36,319 nt of DNA, from the NCBI RefSeq assembly GCF_000333275.1, contig NZ_BACU01000565.1, positions 1 to 36,319 on the forward strand. Reading direction: 5' to 3'. This DNA comes from Azospirillum sp. B4. Its GTDB lineage: Bacteria; Pseudomonadota; Alphaproteobacteria; Azospirillales; Azospirillaceae. The first letter of the stretch is position 1. Every line of letters starts with the position of its first letter. Below the pieces are notes generated by a model. It was not told the origin of the DNA. It worked only from the letters and a program-made list of their open reading frames with translations, and searched no databases. Positions 1 through 9,265 of the stretch are shown here, one piece after another. A program made the translations under genes and the position numbers.

Positions 1-735
1 CTGCTGGCTGAGGCTGGCCGGCGGGTCATCGCCATCGATCCCCGCGGGACCGGTGATTCGGACCGGCCGCTCACCGGTTACGACCTGGGCACGGTGGCGG
101 CCGACATGCATGCGCTGGCGGACGCCCTGGGCCTGCTGTCCGCCGGTCCGATCGATGTCGCCGGCCACGATGTGGGCACCTGGATCGGGCACGCCTATGC
201 CGCCGACTGGCCGGCCGACGTCCGCCGGCTGATCCTGGTGGACGCGGCCCTGCCTGGCATCACGCCCCCACCGCCACCGGGCATTCCGTCGGATGAGGCC
301 AACGCCCGCACCTGGCACTTCGCCTTCAACCGGCTGGACGACCTGCCGGAGGTGCTGATCCAGGGGCGGGAGCGCGCCTATCTCAGCCACCTGTTCCATG
401 CCAAGTCGGTGAACCGCTGGGCCATCGGACCGGCCGATCTGGATGAATACGTGCGCATCCTGTCCGCCCCCGGCGCGCTGCGCTCGACCTTCGCCTACTA
501 CCGCGCCGCCTTCCGTGACCAGGCGCTGGCGGCGGCCCGCGCGCGGGCGGAGCGGGGCCTTGCCCTGCCCATCCTGGCGGTGGGGGCCAAGGCCGGCGTG
601 GGCACCGTGCTGGCCGATACCTTGCGGGGGCACGCGTCCGACGTGCGCGGGCATGTCCTGGACTGCGGCCACTATGTGCCGGAGGAAGCGCCGGATGAGC
701 TGGTCGCGCTGCTGCTGGAATTCCTCGGCGGATGA
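1..735 (+). CDS. alpha/beta hydrolase, 5' end outside the window
   Basis: This is the 3' part of an alpha/beta-hydrolase; the frame is open from base 1 and ends in TGA at 733-735. Visible signatures are the strand-turn DPRGTGDS early on, a nucleophile elbow G-H-D-V-G at 163-177 with Asp (169-171) as the presumed nucleophile, and a C-terminal G-H-Y (catalytic His at 670-672) followed by an acidic helix. An Asp rather than Ser nucleophile is the pattern of epoxide hydrolases and haloalkane dehalogenases. The substrate cannot be told, and the N-terminal oxyanion HGxP motif lies outside the window. Family assignment is solid; the epoxide-hydrolase subgroup is an inference from the elbow. Confidence 0.85.
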   Translation: MLAEAGRRVIAIDPRGTGDSDRPLTGYDLGTVAADMHALADALGLLSAGPIDVAGHDVGTWIGHAYAADWPADVRRLILVDAALPGITPPPPPGIPSDEANARTWHFAFNRLDDLPEVLIQGRERAYLSHLFHAKSVNRWAIGPADLDEYVRILSAPGALRSTFAYYRAAFRDQALAAARARAERGLALPILAVGAKAGVGTVLADTLRGHASDVRGHVLDCGHYVPEEAPDELVALLLEFLGG

Positions 736-790
736 CCGATCGGCCCCAGGCCCGCTTGACGCCGCGCGCGGCCCTGTTCCACGCTGGGGC

Positions 791-1267
791 ATGCCCTCGC
801 CCCGACCAGAACCGTTCATCGAGTCCTCGCCCATGGAGCGGGCCTTCGCCGAAGCCGCGTCCGCGGCCGCGCGGGGGGAGGTGCCGGTGGGCGCCGTCAT
901 CGTCGATCCGGCCACGGGGGCGGTGCTGGCCGCCGCCTCCAACCGGACGGAGGAACTGGCCGACCCCACGGCGCACGCCGAGGTGTTGGCCATCCGCGCC
1001 GCGTGCGCGGCCTTGGGACAGCCGCGCCTGCCGGGCCTGGACCTTTACGTGACGCTTGAGCCGTGCGCGTTGTGCGCCGCCGCCATCAGTTTCGCCCGGC
1101 TGCGGCGGGTCTATTTCGGGGCTTATGATCCCAAGGGCGGGGCGGTGGAACACGGACCCCGCTTCTTCGGCCAGCCCACCTGCCACCACGCGCCGGAGAC
1201 CTACGGCGGATTGCAGGAACGGCGGGCGGGCGCCCTGCTGCGGGGCTTCTTCAGGGAACGTCGTTAG
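791..1267 (+). CDS. tadA: tRNA-specific adenosine deaminase TadA
   Basis: Zinc-dependent deaminase that converts adenosine 34 of tRNA-Arg(ACG) to inosine in the cytoplasm; normally essential in bacteria. The 158-residue product has the expected length and both zinc motifs: H-A-E (T-A-H-A-E-V) for the zinc ligand and proton-shuttle Glu, and P-C-A-L-C for the two Cys ligands. The E-V-P-V-G-A-V stretch before them is also typical. I chose the ATG at 791, 55 bases after the upstream hydrolase; an in-frame ATG at 833 would remove 14 residues and also fits the family start. Other deaminases of this fold (guanine or cytosine deaminase) are less likely given the PCALC context and the length. Confidence 0.92.
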   Translation: MPSPRPEPFIESSPMERAFAEAASAAARGEVPVGAVIVDPATGAVLAAASNRTEELADPTAHAEVLAIRAACAALGQPRLPGLDLYVTLEPCALCAAAISFARLRRVYFGAYDPKGGAVEHGPRFFGQPTCHHAPETYGGLQERRAGALLRGFFRERR

Positions 1268-1291
1268 CGCTCAACCCAGGAAAGGAACCGT

Positions 1292-1975
1292 ATGCCGCTC
1301 TACCGGGACGATTATGGCGCCTTGTACTGGTCCTTGCGCGGCGATGTGACGGGCGAGGTGGTGCGCGACACACCCTTCCATAAGGATGCGGGCACCCGGA
1401 TGCTGCGGGTGCGGCCTGGGCAGGAACGGCGGCTGCTGTGGATGGTGCGGGGCATGCTGGCCCTGCTGGGGCTTGAGGCCCTGGGCCTGGTGTCCCTGGC
1501 GGTGGCGCGGCTGACAGGGCTGGTGACCATCCCCGAGGGCTGGCCGATGGCGTTGGCCGTCAACGTCCTGATGCCGCCCTTCATCCTGTCGATGATGGCC
1601 CAGTCGGTGCTGGTGCCGCTGTCCTGCGAGTCGGCGACCCTGCGCCACCCCGTCCGTCTGGTGCCGGGGCAAGCGCGCAGCCTGGTGCTGGCGCCCCTGA
1701 TCTATGTCCTGGGGCCGGCCCTGTATGGGGCCGGTGTGCTGCTGGTTGCGCCCCGTCGATTGGTGGCGGAGATGATAGACCTCTTGCGGCGGGCCGACTG
1801 GGCGGAAAAGGGGATCGCCCTGGTGCCGACGCTAGCCAGCCTGGCCTTCTTCGCCTGGATGGTCCGGCAGTGCTGGCTGGCCTGGGTGGGCTCCCGCCGC
1901 CGGCCGCCGACCCAACACCCGACCTTGCGGGTGGCGGCGTCGGGTGAGCGGCGGCGGGACCGCACCGGTTCTTAG
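1292..1975 (+). CDS. hypothetical membrane protein with about four membrane segments
   Basis: I do not recognise a family. The 227-residue product starts with a polar region of about 48 residues, then has four hydrophobic stretches at roughly 51-73, 85-108, 130-153 and 174-198, and ends in an Arg-rich tail. A good ribosome binding site (AGGAAAGGA, 1279-1287) lies 4 bases before the ATG. It follows tadA by 24 bases on the same strand, so co-transcription is likely. Its stop overlaps the stop of the convergent TPR gene by three bases (TAG at 1973-1975 against 1972-1974). Nothing in the sequence suggests catalysis. Confidence 0.7.
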   Translation: MPLYRDDYGALYWSLRGDVTGEVVRDTPFHKDAGTRMLRVRPGQERRLLWMVRGMLALLGLEALGLVSLAVARLTGLVTIPEGWPMALAVNVLMPPFILSMMAQSVLVPLSCESATLRHPVRLVPGQARSLVLAPLIYVLGPALYGAGVLLVAPRRLVAEMIDLLRRADWAEKGIALVPTLASLAFFAWMVRQCWLAWVGSRRRPPTQHPTLRVAASGERRRDRTGS

Positions 1976-2892
1976 GCCTCAGGCTTTTCCTCAGGCGCCG
2001 CTTCGGCCGTTGGCGCCTCTTCCGCCTTGGTCTCAGCGGCGGCCTTCTCAGCGCGGTAGGCGTTGAAAGCGATCTTCACCGAGCGCGCGGCCTCGCTGTC
2101 CGGATAAGTCGCCGCCCACTGGTCGGCGCGGTCGGCGGCGGCGTCGCCGTTGCCGCTCTGCGCCATCACCGTCAGGGCGCGGGCGTAGAACTGCTGCGGC
2201 ACCGGGTGGGCCGGGGTGGTCTGGATCAGCACCCAGATGATCTGGGCGGCCTCTTCGGCGCGACCCATGGCGATCAGGGTGTCGGCCAGGGCCAGGCGGG
2301 CGTCGCCCTGGGACGGGTCCAGGGTGGCGCAGGCGTGGAATTCGGCCGCGGCCGCGTCCAGGCGGCCGGTGTTGCGCAGGATCAGGCCCAGGTTGAAGCG
2401 GGTCTCCGCCCGGTTCGGGTCCAGCTCCAGTGTGCGGCGCCAGGCGTCCTCCGCCCCGGCCAGGTCGTTCTTCTGGCCGGCGGCCACGCCCAGGGCGTGC
2501 CAGGCTTCGGTGAACTGCGGGTTCAGTTCCACGGCGCGCTGGAAGCTCTCGATCGCCTCATCCACCTTGCCCTGGGCCAGCAGGGCCATGCCCAGATTCT
2601 GGTAGGGCGGCGGGTGGTTGGGGTTCAGCGACCGCGCCTTCTTCAGTGCCGTCACCGCCTCCTCCAGCTTGCCCAACCCTTGCAGCACGGCGCCCAGGTT
2701 GGACCAGGCCACGCGGATTTCCGGGACGGACGCGTAGATGCGGATGATGGCGCGGTAGGCGTTCTCCGCCTCCTTCAGCCGGCCCTGGCGGTGCAGGTCG
2801 GCGGCCACGCGCATGTCGTTGACGAAGGGCGCGCCGGCATTGGCGTCCTTGGAGATTTCCGCGATGCGGCGGCGGCGGTCCTGGCGATTCAT
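1972..2892 (-). CDS. tetratricopeptide repeat protein
   Basis: A 306-residue soluble protein built largely of TPR units, for example around residues 60-93, 94-127, 128-161 and 162-195, each with the W/Y-L-G-A-F-A-P pattern. It has a basic N-terminus (several Arg in the first ten residues), no signal peptide, and an acidic Ala/Glu tail over the last 25 residues. TPR arrays bind protein partners; the partner is not evident. The ATG at 2892 has a purine-rich site (GAGGGA) upstream. It lies 49 bases downstream of purD on the same strand and may be co-transcribed with it. Confidence 0.8.
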   Translation of the reverse strand: MNRQDRRRRIAEISKDANAGAPFVNDMRVAADLHRQGRLKEAENAYRAIIRIYASVPEIRVAWSNLGAVLQGLGKLEEAVTALKKARSLNPNHPPPYQNLGMALLAQGKVDEAIESFQRAVELNPQFTEAWHALGVAAGQKNDLAGAEDAWRRTLELDPNRAETRFNLGLILRNTGRLDAAAAEFHACATLDPSQGDARLALADTLIAMGRAEEAAQIIWVLIQTTPAHPVPQQFYARALTVMAQSGNGDAAADRADQWAATYPDSEAARSVKIAFNAYRAEKAAAETKAEEAPTAEAAPEEKPEA

Positions 2893-2941
2893 GATCTCGT
2901 GTCCCTCAAAACGGCTGGTGCCCCGTGCTGGGGCGCCGGCC

Positions 2942-4240
2942 TTATCCCTGCTTCTGTTCCCGCTCTATCGCGCGCCAGCCGATGTCCCGGCGGCAGAACC
3001 CTTCCGGCCAGCGGATGCGGTCCACCGCCTGATAGGCCCGGGCCTGCGCCTGCGCCACGGTCTTGGCCGTCGCCGTCACGCCCAGCACCCGGCCGCCGTT
3101 GGCCAGCACGCTATCGCCATCTGCCTTCGTGCCGGCGTGGAAGACGGTGACCCCGTCGACCTTGCCCGCATCCTCCAGCCCCCCGATGGCGGTGTTCTTC
3201 ACATAATCACCCGGATAGCCCTGGGCCGCCATAACCACGCACAGGGCGGGGTCGTCATGCCAGCGCACGTCGACATGGTCCAACTGCCCGTCGCAGGTGG
3301 CCAGCAGCAGCGGCACGATGTCGGACTTCAGGCGGCGCATCAGTACCTGGCATTCCGGATCGCCGAAGCGGGCGTTGAATTCGATCAAGCGTGGCTTGGG
3401 TCCTTCGGGCCCCGCAACGATCATCAGCCCGGCGATCAGCACGCCGGTGAAGGGCTGCCCCTCCGCCGCCATGCCCCGGACCGTGGGCTCCACGATCTCG
3501 CGCATCACCCGGTCCTGCAACTCGGGCGTCAGGACGGGGGCGGGGGAATAGGCGCCCATGCCGCCGGTGTTGGGGCCTTGGTCGTGGTCGAATACCCGCT
3601 TGTGGTCCTGCGCGCCCACCAGGGGCAGGGCGTGGGTGCCGTCGCACAGGGCGAAGAAGCTGGCCTCCTCCCCGTCCATGAACTCCTCGACCACCACCTC
3701 GGCGCCGGCGCTGCCGAAGCGGCCGTGCAGCATGGCGTCGTCGATGGCGGCGATGGCCTCCTCCAGGGTCGTGGCGATGACCACGCCCTTGCCGGCGGCC
3801 AGGCCGTCGGCCTTGACCACGATGGGGGCGCCCTGCGCGGTGGCGTAGGCCTTGGCGGCGTCGGCGTCGGTGAAGCGCTTGTAGGCGGCCGTGGGCACGC
3901 CGTACTTGGCGCAGATGTCCTTCATGAAGCCCTTGGAGCCTTCCAGGGCGGCGGCCGCCTGGCTGGGGCCGAAGGCCTTAATGCCGGCGGCCGTCAGGCG
4001 ATCCACCAGGCCCAGCACCAGGGGCTGTTCAGGCCCCACCACCACCAGGTCCACCGCGTTGGCCGTGGCGAAGGTCACCAAGCCGTCGACGTCGTCGGCC
4101 TTGATGTCCACGCAGTGGGCCACGTCGCGGATGCCGGCGTTGCCGGGCGCGCACCACAGCGTGCCGCACAGGGGGGAGGCGGAGATGGCCCAGCACAGCG
4201 CATGCTCCCGCCCGCCGGATCCGACCACCAGGATCTTCAT
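2942..4240 (-). CDS. purD: phosphoribosylamine--glycine ligase (GAR synthetase)
   Basis: Second step of purine synthesis: ATP-dependent joining of 5-phosphoribosylamine and glycine to give GAR, in the cytoplasm. The protein (432 residues) opens with [13 protein letters not shown], the PurD signature. It carries the ATP-grasp stretch [13 protein letters not shown] and the diagnostic R-F-G-D-P-E-C-Q motif. I prefer the ATG at 4240 over an in-frame GTG at 4246 because the GGGAG site (4249-4253) is 8 bases from the ATG but only 2 from the GTG. It is divergent from xseA with 60 bases between the starts. It appears intact and full length. Confidence 0.96.
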   Translation of the reverse strand: MKILVVGSGGREHALCWAISASPLCGTLWCAPGNAGIRDVAHCVDIKADDVDGLVTFATANAVDLVVVGPEQPLVLGLVDRLTAAGIKAFGPSQAAAALEGSKGFMKDICAKYGVPTAAYKRFTDADAAKAYATAQGAPIVVKADGLAAGKGVVIATTLEEAIAAIDDAMLHGRFGSAGAEVVVEEFMDGEEASFFALCDGTHALPLVGAQDHKRVFDHDQGPNTGGMGAYSPAPVLTPELQDRVMREIVEPTVRGMAAEGQPFTGVLIAGLMIVAGPEGPKPRLIEFNARFGDPECQVLMRRLKSDIVPLLLATCDGQLDHVDVRWHDDPALCVVMAAQGYPGDYVKNTAIGGLEDAGKVDGVTVFHAGTKADGDSVLANGGRVLGVTATAKTVAQAQARAYQAVDRIRWPEGFCRRDIGWRAIEREQKQG

Positions 4241-4300
4241 CGCCACTACTCCCGATCACGATTCCATCTGTTGAGCGGGTGCTTGTATCATGCCCGCGCC

Positions 4301-5950
4301 ATGACTCAAGACTTCCCCGACTCATCCCCCTCCCCGGGGGCGCCCCACGGTTCCGATCTCGGCTACGGCGGCGCCACGCCCGTCGCCGGCGGCAACCTGC
4401 CGGAACTCAGCGTTTCCGACCTGTCGCGCGCCTTGAAGCGCACGGTGGAGGAGACATTCGGCTATGTCCGCGTGCGCGGCGAGGTCAGCCAGCCCAAGCG
4501 CGTCTCCTCCGGCCACCTGTACCTGCGCCTGAAGGACGACCAGGCGGTGATCGAGGCCGTGTGCTGGAAGGGCACGGTGATGCGCCTGGCCGTGAAGCCG
4601 GAGGACGGGATGGAGGTGGTGTGCACCGGCCGCCTGACGACATACCCCGGCCGTTCGCAATACCAGCTGATCATTGAGACCATGGAGCTGGCGGGCGAGG
4701 GCGCGCTGCTCAAGATGCTGGAGGAGCGCAAGCGTCGGCTGGCGGCCGAGGGCCTGTTCGATGCGCAGCGCAAGCGGCCACTGCCCTTCCTGCCCCGCGT
4801 CATCGGCGTTGTGACCTCCCCCACCGGCGCCGTCATCCGCGACATCCTGCACCGGTTGGCCGACCGCTTCCCCCGCCATGTCCTGCTGTGGCCGGTGGCG
4901 GTGCAGGGCGAACAGGCGGCGGCCCAGGTGGCCCGCGCCATCCAGGGCTTCAACGCCATCGCCCCCGGCGGCTCCGTGCCCCGGCCCGACCTGCTGATCG
5001 TGGCGCGCGGCGGCGGCAGCCTGGAAGACCTGATGCCCTTCAATGAGGAGATCGTGGTGCGGGCGGCGGCGGCCAGCCAGATCCCGCTGATCTCCGCCGT
5101 GGGGCACGAGACCGACACGACGCTGATCGACTTCGCCTCCGACCGCCGGGCGCCCACCCCCACCGCCGCCGCCGAGATGGCGGTGCCGGTGCGGGCGGAA
5201 CTGCTGGCCCAGGTGATGGAATGCGGCCGCCGGCTGGAAGGCACGGCCAACCGCCTGCTGGGCGAGCGCCGGTCGCGGGTGGAGGGGCTGGCCCGGGGCC
5301 TGGGCGACCCCCGCGCCCTGCTGGAAGGGTGCACCCAGCGCCTGGATGACCGGGGGGAGCGCCTGACGCTGTCCATGTCCGGCCTGATCCGCCGCCACCG
5401 GGCGGAGGTGGCGAAGCTGGGCGCCGGCCTGCGCCACCCGGCCCAGGTGCTGGGCTTGGCCTATGCCCGCCTCGATATCGCCCAGCGTGGTTTGTCCGGC
5501 GGCGTCACCCGCCTGATGACCGACCGCACGACCCGCGCCCAGACGCTGGCGCAGCGTCTGACGTCCCAGCCCCTGGTGCGCCGGGCGGAAGAGGGTGGGG
5601 TGCGCCTGGCCGACCTGGGCCGCCGGCTGGATGCCAGCTTCGGCCGCGCCGTGGCCGACGGCGCCCGCCGGCTGGAGGGCCAGGCCAAGCTGCTGGAGAC
5701 GCTCTCCTACCGGGGCGTGCTGGCCCGGGGTTTCGCCCTTGTGACCACCGCCGACGGTCATCCCCTGACCAGGGCGGCCGACGCGCCGGCCGGCGGCCGG
5801 GTGCGGGTGGAGTTCATCGACGGCGCCGTGGGCGCCACGCTGGATGGGGACGGCGCGCCGATACCGGAAAAGCCGGCTCCGACGCAGCGCGAATCGGCGC
5901 CAAAGCCACGACCGGCCGGGCGACCGGGTGGCCAGGGCAGCCTGTTCTAG
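4301..5950 (+). CDS. xseA: exodeoxyribonuclease VII large subunit
   Basis: Catalytic subunit of exonuclease VII, which degrades single-stranded DNA from both ends with the XseB small subunit (not in this window). The 549-residue protein has the expected parts. An N-terminal OB fold (about residues 30-125, with V-R-G-E-V-S-Q and S-G-H-L-Y) is followed by the catalytic domain with I-G-V-V-T-S-P-T-G-A-V-I-R-D and A-R-G-G-G-S-L-E-D-L. The motif A-V-G-H-E-T-D-T-T-L comes next, then a long helical coiled-coil region and a Pro-rich tail. Its frame is open far upstream inside antisense purD, so the ATG at 4301 is chosen from the family start. It ends tail to tail with the acyltransferase gene, overlapping by 4 bases. 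Confidence 0.95.
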   Translation: MTQDFPDSSPSPGAPHGSDLGYGGATPVAGGNLPELSVSDLSRALKRTVEETFGYVRVRGEVSQPKRVSSGHLYLRLKDDQAVIEAVCWKGTVMRLAVKPEDGMEVVCTGRLTTYPGRSQYQLIIETMELAGEGALLKMLEERKRRLAAEGLFDAQRKRPLPFLPRVIGVVTSPTGAVIRDILHRLADRFPRHVLLWPVAVQGEQAAAQVARAIQGFNAIAPGGSVPRPDLLIVARGGGSLEDLMPFNEEIVVRAAAASQIPLISAVGHETDTTLIDFASDRRAPTPTAAAEMAVPVRAELLAQVMECGRRLEGTANRLLGERRSRVEGLARGLGDPRALLEGCTQRLDDRGERLTLSMSGLIRRHRAEVAKLGAGLRHPAQVLGLAYARLDIAQRGLSGGVTRLMTDRTTRAQTLAQRLTSQPLVRRAEEGGVRLADLGRRLDASFGRAVADGARRLEGQAKLLETLSYRGVLARGFALVTTADGHPLTRAADAPAGGRVRVEFIDGAVGATLDGDGAPIPEKPAPTQRESAPKPRPAGRPGGQGSLF

Positions 5951-6861
5951 AAACCTTTCGGCCAGCGGCGATGGGTCCACAGCCACTGGCCGGGATTCTC
6001 CAGCACCCACCGTTCCAGCAGTTGGTTCACCGCCACGGTGACGGCGCGGATGTCGGCCGGGCGGTCGCCGGTGGGGGCGGGCAGGTCCATGGGCGGGAAG
6101 ACCTGGATGCGGAAGCGCGCGCCCTTGGGTGCCCGCGTCACCCGCATGGGCACCACCACGGCGCCGTGGCGGACCACCACGTCGCCGGCGATGGTGCCGG
6201 TCATGGCGTCATGGCCCAGGAAGGGCACGGCGATGCCCTCGTTCAGCTTCTGGTCGGCCAGGATGCCCAGGATGCCGCCGGCCCGCATGGCGGCCAGGAT
6301 GCCCTTGGCCGAGGCGCGGCCCTTGGGCACCAGGGTGGTGCCCAGCTCGCCCCGCGCCTGGGCCAGCAGCTTGTCCACCGACGGGTTGTTGGGCGCGCGG
6401 TAGATGGCGGTCATGGTGGTGCCGCACTTGAACACCGTCATCGCCACCAGTTCCCAGTTGGCGAAATGGCCGGTCAGGATGACGCCGGGCTTGCCGTCGG
6501 TCACCAGACCCCGGACGTGTTCCGCGCCGACCAGATCCACCCGCTGCTCCCACTCGCGCGAGATGGTCTTCAGGTGCGGGTATTCGGCCATGGTGCGGCC
6601 CAAATTGTCCCAGCATTCCCGCGCCACGCGGTTCCGCGCGGCGGCGTCCAGCTGGGGCATGGCCCGTTCCAGGTTGCGCAACACCGTGGCGTTGCCCCCC
6701 AGGCGCGGCCCCAGCGTGCGGCCGACCCAGCCGCCCAGGTCCGACGCCGTGTCGGCCGGCAACAGGCCCAGCAGGCGGAACAGGGCGCGGACGCAGAAGG
6801 CTTCCAGGGGATAGCCCAGGGTGCGGGTCAGGGAACGGCGCAGGGGGCTGTGGTTAGCCAT
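5947..6861 (-). CDS. lipid A biosynthesis (lauroyl-type) acyltransferase, LpxL/HtrB family
   Basis: Member of the LpxL/LpxM family, which adds secondary acyl chains to Kdo-lipid A precursors at the inner face of the inner membrane. The 304-residue protein has the H-X4-E catalytic motif in G-H-F-A-N-W-E (His132, Glu137). A hydrophobic N-terminal segment lies around residues 20-36, followed by Y-R-A-P-N-N and A-D-Q-K downstream. Its ATG overlaps the end of lpxK by 8 bases, and waaA precedes lpxK, so it is the last gene of a Kdo/lipid A operon. Acyl-chain specificity cannot be read from sequence; an ornithine-lipid or other lysophospholipid acyltransferase is possible but less likely in this context. 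Confidence 0.88.
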   Translation of the reverse strand: MANHSPLRRSLTRTLGYPLEAFCVRALFRLLGLLPADTASDLGGWVGRTLGPRLGGNATVLRNLERAMPQLDAAARNRVARECWDNLGRTMAEYPHLKTISREWEQRVDLVGAEHVRGLVTDGKPGVILTGHFANWELVAMTVFKCGTTMTAIYRAPNNPSVDKLLAQARGELGTTLVPKGRASAKGILAAMRAGGILGILADQKLNEGIAVPFLGHDAMTGTIAGDVVVRHGAVVVPMRVTRAPKGARFRIQVFPPMDLPAPTGDRPADIRAVTVAVNQLLERWVLENPGQWLWTHRRWPKGF

Positions 6862-7873
6862 CGGTGTCTCTGGAGGTGTCCCTGGGGATGTCTCTTGTCA
6901 CGCGGTCCAGCAGCGCGTCCAGCGCGCCGTCGTCCTGGAAAGTCAGCACCACCGGCAGGGCGGTGACCCGGGCCTGGACCGCGGGCGGCAGGCGCACCCA
7001 GTCCTTCTCCGTCGTCAGCGGGGTGGCGCCCAGGTCGGCCGCCTGGTCCAGCAATCGGCCGATCTCGCTTTCCGTATAGGGATGGTGGTCGGGAAAGGGA
7101 ACCCCCCGGGCCAGCGACAGGCCCATGTCGCGGCAGGTGTCGAAGAACTTCTGCGGCCGGCCGATGCCGGCGAAGGCCAGGACCGTGCGGCCGGCCAGCG
7201 TCGCCGCCACGTCCGCGTCCGGCACCAGCCGGGCGGCCAGCACGGGCACGGCGGGGGCCAATCCGGCCGCCCGCGCCCCAGCCCCGGTGCGGTCGGCGCC
7301 CACGATCACCACGCCATGCGCACGGGCCAGGCCGTCGGCCAGCTCCTCCCGCAAGGGCCCGGCGGGAATGACCCGGCCGTTGCCGAAGCCGGCGCCACCA
7401 TCGACCACCAGCAGGGACAGGTCCTTGGCTAGGGCCGGGTTTTGGAAGCCATCGTCCATGACTACCGCCTGGGCGCCGCCGTCGCGGGCGGTGCGGGCGC
7501 CGGCCAGGCGGTCGGCCGATATCCAGGCGGGGGCTGATCGGGACAGCAGCAGCGGCTCGTCCCCCACGTCGGCGGCGACATGCGCGGCCGGGTTGACCTG
7601 AACGGGACCCCGCAGTCGTCCGCCATAGCCGCGCGACAGATAGTGCGCCCGGATGCCGCGCACCAGCAGGCGGCGCATCACGGCCTGGGCCAGCGGTGTC
7701 TTGCCGGCGCCGCCCGCCACCAGGTTGCCGATGCAGACGACGGGGATGCCCACCCCTTGCGGCGCTGTTCCGGCCAGGCGCCGGCGGGCGCCGGCGGCGT
7801 AGAGCGCGCCCAGGGGGCCCAGCAGCGCCGCCGCCAGCCCCGGCGGCCGGTACCAGAAGGCGGGGGCCTTCAC
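6854..7873 (-). CDS. lpxK: tetraacyldisaccharide 4'-kinase
   Basis: Phosphorylates the 4' position of the tetraacyldisaccharide 1-phosphate to make lipid IVA, at the cytoplasmic face of the inner membrane. The 339-residue product has an N-terminal hydrophobic stretch and the family P-loop G-N-L-V-A-G-G-A-G-K-T-P at about 49-60. V-V-M-D-D-G-F-Q-N and a C-terminal T-E-K-D-W-V-R-L follow, both typical of LpxK. The start is GTG at 7873, which overlaps the waaA stop as GTGA and implies translational coupling. Genes before and after act on the same molecule. Confidence 0.95.
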   Translation of the reverse strand: MKAPAFWYRPPGLAAALLGPLGALYAAGARRRLAGTAPQGVGIPVVCIGNLVAGGAGKTPLAQAVMRRLLVRGIRAHYLSRGYGGRLRGPVQVNPAAHVAADVGDEPLLLSRSAPAWISADRLAGARTARDGGAQAVVMDDGFQNPALAKDLSLLVVDGGAGFGNGRVIPAGPLREELADGLARAHGVVIVGADRTGAGARAAGLAPAVPVLAARLVPDADVAATLAGRTVLAFAGIGRPQKFFDTCRDMGLSLARGVPFPDHHPYTESEIGRLLDQAADLGATPLTTEKDWVRLPPAVQARVTALPVVLTFQDDGALDALLDRVTRDIPRDTSRDTDG

Positions 7874-9174
7874 GGTGGGTCCCCGGGAGCGTGTTCAGGC
7901 AGCGTCATGCCGGCTTCCGCCAGCAGGGGTGCCAGGGCGGCCATCACCCGGTCCACGGCGTGGCGGTTGTCGTCGGCCACCGCCTTGGCGGCGGCGGCCT
8001 GGGCCTCACGGGCTTCGGGATCGGTCAGCAGGGTGTGCACGGCGTCCGCCAGGCCGTCCACGTCCGCCACCCGGCGGGCGCCGCCGGCGGCCTCCAGCGT
8101 CGCGGCGATCTCCGCGAAATTGTGCATGTGCGGGCCGTAGACGATGGCGGCGCCCAATTGCGCCGGCTCGATGGGGTTGTGCCCGCCGACCGGCACGAAG
8201 GATCCGCCGACGGCGGCCACGGGCGCCAGGCGGAAGAACAGGCCCAGTTCCCCCAGCGTGTCGGCCACGTGCAGGGCGTCGCCGGGGCCTGGCAGGGCGC
8301 CGGTGGCGCGGCGGCTGACGGTCAGGCCCTGGGCCTCGACGGCGGCGGCGATCTCCGGCCCCCGCGTGGGGTGGCGGGGCGCCACCAGGGTCAGCAGGCC
8401 GGGGATGCGAGGGGCCAGGCGCCGGTGAACCTGGGCGGCCAGGTCGTCTTCGCCCGGATGCGTGCTGGCGAAGACCCAGGTGGAGCGGCCGCCGATGGCG
8501 GTCCGCAGCGCCGCCAGGGCCTCCGGCTCCGCCGGCAGCGGGCTGGTGGAGTATTTCAGGTTGCCGACGCAACGCACGTCGGCCAGGCCCAGGTCGCGCA
8601 GGCGGTCGGCCTCCGTCGCCGTCTGGGCCAGCGCCAGGCGGAAGGTGGACAGCAGGCGGTGGGCGGTGCGCGGCGCGCGGCGCCAGTTGCGGTGGCTGCC
8701 GGCCGACAGGCGGGCGTTGACCAGGGCCGTGGGCACGCCCCTCTTGCGCAGGACGCGCAGCAGGTTGGGCCAGAACTCCGATTCGATCCACAGGGCGGCA
8801 TCGGGCCGCCAGTGGTCGATGAAGCGGGCAACGGCCGCCGGCAGGTCCACCGGCACGAACTGGTGGAGGGCACCCGGTGGCAGCCGCTTGGCCATCAGGG
8901 TGGCGGAGGTGACGGTGCCGGTGGTGACCAGCACGGTGGGCCGGGGCGCCAGCGTCAGCAGCCGGTCGATCAGCGGCAGCACGGCTAGCGACTCGCCCAC
9001 GCTGGCGGCATGCAGCCAGATCAGCCGGCCCTCGGGGCGGGGCAGGCCGGGGTGACCCAGGCGTTCAGGCAGTCGGTTCGGGTCTTCCTTGCCGGCGGCC
9101 AGCCGGTGGTCCAGCAGGCGGCGGACGGCCGGGCCGGCCAGGGCGGTCAGCCCGCGATAAAGCGCTTCCAGCAT
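7870..9174 (-). CDS. waaA: 3-deoxy-D-manno-octulosonic acid (Kdo) transferase
   Basis: GT30 enzyme that transfers Kdo from CMP-Kdo to lipid IVA, at the cytoplasmic side of the inner membrane. The 434-residue protein has the catalytic Glu in A-S-V-G-E (about residue 61), the W-I-E-S-E-F-W-P-N motif near 129-137, and G-G-S-F-V-P-V-G-G-H-N-P-I-E-P near the C-terminus. I take the ATG at 9174; the frame stays open to a TTG at 9258, but the extra 28 residues do not look like a family N-terminus. No strong ribosome binding site precedes 9174. It is coupled to lpxK by a GTGA overlap. Whether it adds one or two Kdo residues cannot be told. Confidence 0.93.
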   Translation of the reverse strand: MLEALYRGLTALAGPAVRRLLDHRLAAGKEDPNRLPERLGHPGLPRPEGRLIWLHAASVGESLAVLPLIDRLLTLAPRPTVLVTTGTVTSATLMAKRLPPGALHQFVPVDLPAAVARFIDHWRPDAALWIESEFWPNLLRVLRKRGVPTALVNARLSAGSHRNWRRAPRTAHRLLSTFRLALAQTATEADRLRDLGLADVRCVGNLKYSTSPLPAEPEALAALRTAIGGRSTWVFASTHPGEDDLAAQVHRRLAPRIPGLLTLVAPRHPTRGPEIAAAVEAQGLTVSRRATGALPGPGDALHVADTLGELGLFFRLAPVAAVGGSFVPVGGHNPIEPAQLGAAIVYGPHMHNFAEIAATLEAAGGARRVADVDGLADAVHTLLTDPEAREAQAAAAKAVADDNRHAVDRVMAALAPLLAEAGMTLPEHAPGDPP

Positions 9175-9199
9175 GCCGATCGTGTTCGGGAACAGCGGG

Positions 9200-9219
9200 G
9201 CGGCGGGGACACCCGCCGC
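9200..9219 (-). other. hairpin in the gap between the GT4 gene and waaA
   Basis: A perfect 8-bp G/C stem (9200-9207 with 9212-9219) and a 4-base loop sit in the 91-base gap between the glycosyltransferase stop and the waaA ATG. There is no T-run after it, so it is more likely an RNA-processing or stability element, or a weak pause, than a full terminator. Confidence 0.45.
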
Positions 9220-9265
9220 AGTCGCCGCCACCCTAGAGCCGCCCGCGCGTAACCGCAAGCGGGGC

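Noticed and set aside
2206-3150. Long rightward frame opposite the TPR gene and purD
   Set aside because: It is a shadow of high-GC antisense genes; the Gly/His/Gln-rich translation has no domain.
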